A stretch of DNA of 25,530 nt from Hyphomicrobium_A sp964622715 (GTDB lineage Bacteria; Pseudomonadota; Alphaproteobacteria; Rhizobiales; Hyphomicrobiaceae): the NCBI GenBank assembly GCA_964622715.1, contig CAZURR010000031.1, positions 1 through 25,530 of the forward strand. The letters are read 5' to 3'. Every line of letters starts with the position of its first letter. The first letter of the stretch is position 1. Below are positions 23,977-25,530 of the stretch, one piece after another. The notes below the pieces were generated by a model that saw only the letters and a list, made by a program, of their open reading frames with translations, was not told the DNA's origin and made no database searches. The translations under genes and the position numbers were made by a program.

Positions 23977-24011
23977 CATGGGGCGCGGCTCGGCGGGTCC
24001 CACGCCCCATG
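23977..24011 (-). other. Perfect 9-bp inverted repeat after trpS
   Basis: CATGGGGCG and CGCCCCATG (23977-23985, 24003-24011) flank a GC-rich 17-base loop and begin one base after the trpS stop codon. No T-run follows on the minus strand, so it looks like a 3'-end stabilising hairpin or a Rho-dependent or weak terminator rather than a classical intrinsic one. Confidence 0.5.
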
Positions 24012-24012
24012 C

Positions 24013-25050
24013 TCAAGCGCGGATGAAGCCGACAATATCCTTCACCTTGTCGACCACAGGCCGGGCGATGGCACGCGCTCGGGCAGCGCCATCGGCAAGG
24101 ATGCGGTCAATCTCACCTTGGTCTGCCAAGAGGCGCCTGGTTTCCTCTGCAATGGGCTCAAGGCGCGCTACGCATAGTTCCGCCAGCACCTTCTTGAAGC
24201 TGGAAAACTGCGCGCCACCGAACTCTTTGAGCACATCGGCTTTCGTCTGTCCTGAAAGCGCCGCATAGATCCCAATGAGGTTTTCCGCCTCAAAGCGGCC
24301 CTCCAATCCCTTCTCATCGGAGGGGAGCGGTTCAGGATCGGTCCTGGCCTTTTGGATCTTCTTGGCGACTATGTCGGCATCATCAGTGAGGTTGATGCGT
24401 GACAATTCCGAGGGCTCCGACTTCGACATTTTCTTGGTGCCGTCGCGCAGGCTCATCACGCGCGTAGCTGGTCCTGTGATGACCGGTTCAGGCTGTGGAA
24501 AAAAGATGCCGTCCTTATAGCCGGCCTTCTCAATCCATGGCCCGAAATCGTTGTTGAATTTCTGCGCAATATCGCGGGAAAGCTCCAGATGTTGCTTCTG
24601 GTCGTCTCCGACGGGAACGTGCGTGGCCTGATAAGCGAGTATATCGGCCGCCATTAAGTTGGGATAAACGTAGAGCCCCACCGATGCATTCTCGCGGTCC
24701 TTGCCAGCCTTCTCCTTGAATTGGGTCATGCGGTTGAGCCAGCCGAGACGGGCAACGCAATTGAAGATCCAGGCAAGCTCGGCATGCTCGGAGACCTCGC
24801 TCTGGTTGAACAGAATGCTGCGTGTGGGGTCGAGGCCTGAGGCGATGTAGGCGGCCGTCACTTGGCGGATGGCGGATTTCAGCTCATCGGGATTCTGCCA
24901 TACGGTGATCGCGTGCATATCGACCACGCAGTAGATGCACTCATGCGTCTCCTGAAGCTTGATCCACTGCAGCATGGCGCCGAGATAGTTGCCGAGATGC
25001 AAGCTGCCCGTTGGCTGCATGCCAGAAAAGACGCGTTCCTGAAATGCCAT
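24013..25050 (-). CDS. trpS: Tryptophanyl-tRNA synthetase
   Basis: TrpS charges tRNA-Trp. The 345-residue class Ic synthetase has the HIGH-type motif GSLHLGN (HLGN at 18-21), the CVVDMHAITV strand, the NLMAADILAYQATHVPVGDDQ tryptophan pocket region split by YVYP, and the KMSKS loop at 207-211. Length is normal for the family. The ATG (MAFQERVFSG) has a strong GGAGGGA site about seven bases upstream; an upstream in-frame start would add 18 nonconserved residues. It follows murJ by 72 bases, a common alphaproteobacterial pair. Confidence 0.97.
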   Translation of the reverse strand: MAFQERVFSGMQPTGSLHLGNYLGAMLQWIKLQETHECIYCVVDMHAITVWQNPDELKSAIRQVTAAYIASGLDPTRSILFNQSEVSEHAELAWIFNCVARLGWLNRMTQFKEKAGKDRENASVGLYVYPNLMAADILAYQATHVPVGDDQKQHLELSRDIAQKFNNDFGPWIEKAGYKDGIFFPQPEPVITGPATRVMSLRDGTKKMSKSEPSELSRINLTDDADIVAKKIQKARTDPEPLPSDEKGLEGRFEAENLIGIYAALSGQTKADVLKEFGGAQFSSFKKVLAELCVARLEPIAEETRRLLADQGEIDRILADGAARARAIARPVVDKVKDIVGFIRA

Positions 25051-25122
25051 GGATCTCCCTCCTCGGCCGGCGCGCGTTATCGCGTGTGGGGGCAGAGCGC
25101 GCAAGCCCCGGCAATATCTGGT

Positions 25123-25530
25123 CTACATGGGGCCCGGCGGCGAACGGCGGCCCAAGAAGCCGCGCAGCTGGCGCATATCGAGCGCGCCGGTCGCAAACAC
25201 GGCCAGCGCATAAACCGCCAACCCTGATGTCACCAGGGCGCCAAGTGCAGCGAAACGCACCAGTGAAGGCGTGGTGGCGCCAAAAATCTCTCCAAAAGTG
25301 TCCGACGCCAACCAAAGATATAGGCCCATCGCAGCACTCGAAAGCACGATCAAGGGAAGCGCGCGGCGCAGGCGCGCATCGGCGCGGAAGTGTCCGCGCC
25401 TGACGAGCGTCGTGAAGAGCAGCCCCGCATTAAGCCAGCCGCCGAGCGTCGTGGCGACCGCGATGCCCAGGTGCGGCATCAGTCCATAAGACCGGAACAA
25501 AAAGAAAAGCGCGATCGACCCAAGCGTATT
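25123..25530 (-). CDS. murJ: Lipid II flippase MurJ, C-terminal fragment (cut by window edge)
   Basis: The frame is open to the right end of the window, so only the last 135 codons are visible. They encode three or four hydrophobic segments, with the pattern SYGLMPHLGIAVATTLGGWL and then NAGLL, which is typical of the late membrane helices of MurJ/MviN. RRGHF and further hydrophobic spans follow. MurJ moves lipid II across the inner membrane for peptidoglycan synthesis. Identification rests on this segment and on the following trpS gene. The start lies outside the window. Confidence 0.82.
   Translation of the reverse strand, partial: NTLGSIALFFLFRSYGLMPHLGIAVATTLGGWLNAGLLFTTLVRRGHFRADARLRRALPLIVLSSAAMGLYLWLASDTFGEIFGATTPSLVRFAALGALVTSGLAVYALAVFATGALDMRQLRGFLGRRSPPGPM

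Noticed and set aside
1..25530. A novel multi-gene system, mobile element or CRISPR array
   Set aside because: All genes on the minus strand belong to known core families in conserved order. I saw no transposase, integrase, regularly spaced repeats, tRNA or attachment-site duplication.

Overview
This window reads as a core chromosomal segment of an alphaproteobacterium, most likely order Hyphomicrobiales (Rhizobiales). The support is the gene order itself (murJ-trpS-usp-nfu ... tsaB-rimI-fur ... plsC-miaB-phoH-ybeY-corC-lnt-praR-like-metK-trmB-rimP-nusA-ylxR-infB-rbfA-truB-rpsO-pnp), a fused YlxR/L7Ae-like protein, a Mur-type Fur without zinc-site cysteines, and a candidate Irr box upstream of nfu. 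All recognisable genes lie on the minus strand, so transcription runs from the right end of the window to the left.

Layout from high to low coordinates. (1) 25530-22700: the 3' end of murJ (cut by the window edge), trpS, a universal stress protein and an Nfu-type Fe-S scaffold, closed by an intrinsic terminator. (2) 22609-20193: a RutE-like nitroreductase, tsaB and rimI (overlapping), and a Fur/Mur regulator with its own recognisable promoter. (3) 20169-13205: plsC, miaB, phoH, ybeY, corC and lnt, the last three closely coupled by short gaps or 4-base overlaps; the C-terminus of lnt falls into a 100-N assembly gap. (4) 13172-10606: a PraR-like XRE regulator, a metK with a hairpin-rich leader, and trmB overlapping metK, closed by an intrinsic terminator. 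(5) 10459-478: the transcription/translation operon rimP-nusA-ylxR-infB-rbfA-truB followed by rpsO-pnp, closed by a third intrinsic terminator. (6) 151-1: the first 50 codons of what looks like a glutamate decarboxylase, cut by the left edge.

Functionally the window is dominated by RNA and translation: ribosome maturation (RimP, RbfA, YbeY, RimI), tRNA modification (MiaB, TsaB, TruB, TrmB), initiation and antitermination (IF2, NusA), mRNA decay (PNPase), and SAM supply by MetK for methyltransferases such as TrmB. Envelope genes (murJ, plsC, lnt, corC) and metal/Fe-S genes (fur/mur, nfu) are interspersed.

I found no mobile element, CRISPR array, tRNA, rRNA or defence system, and no convincing new multi-gene system. 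The observations most worth checking are regulatory: the candidate Irr (ICE) box before nfu, a duplicated start-site repeat plus palindrome before the praR-like gene, a structured metK leader, the hairpin-rich rpsO-pnp spacer, and a possible small ORF that overlaps the truB stop as ATGA.
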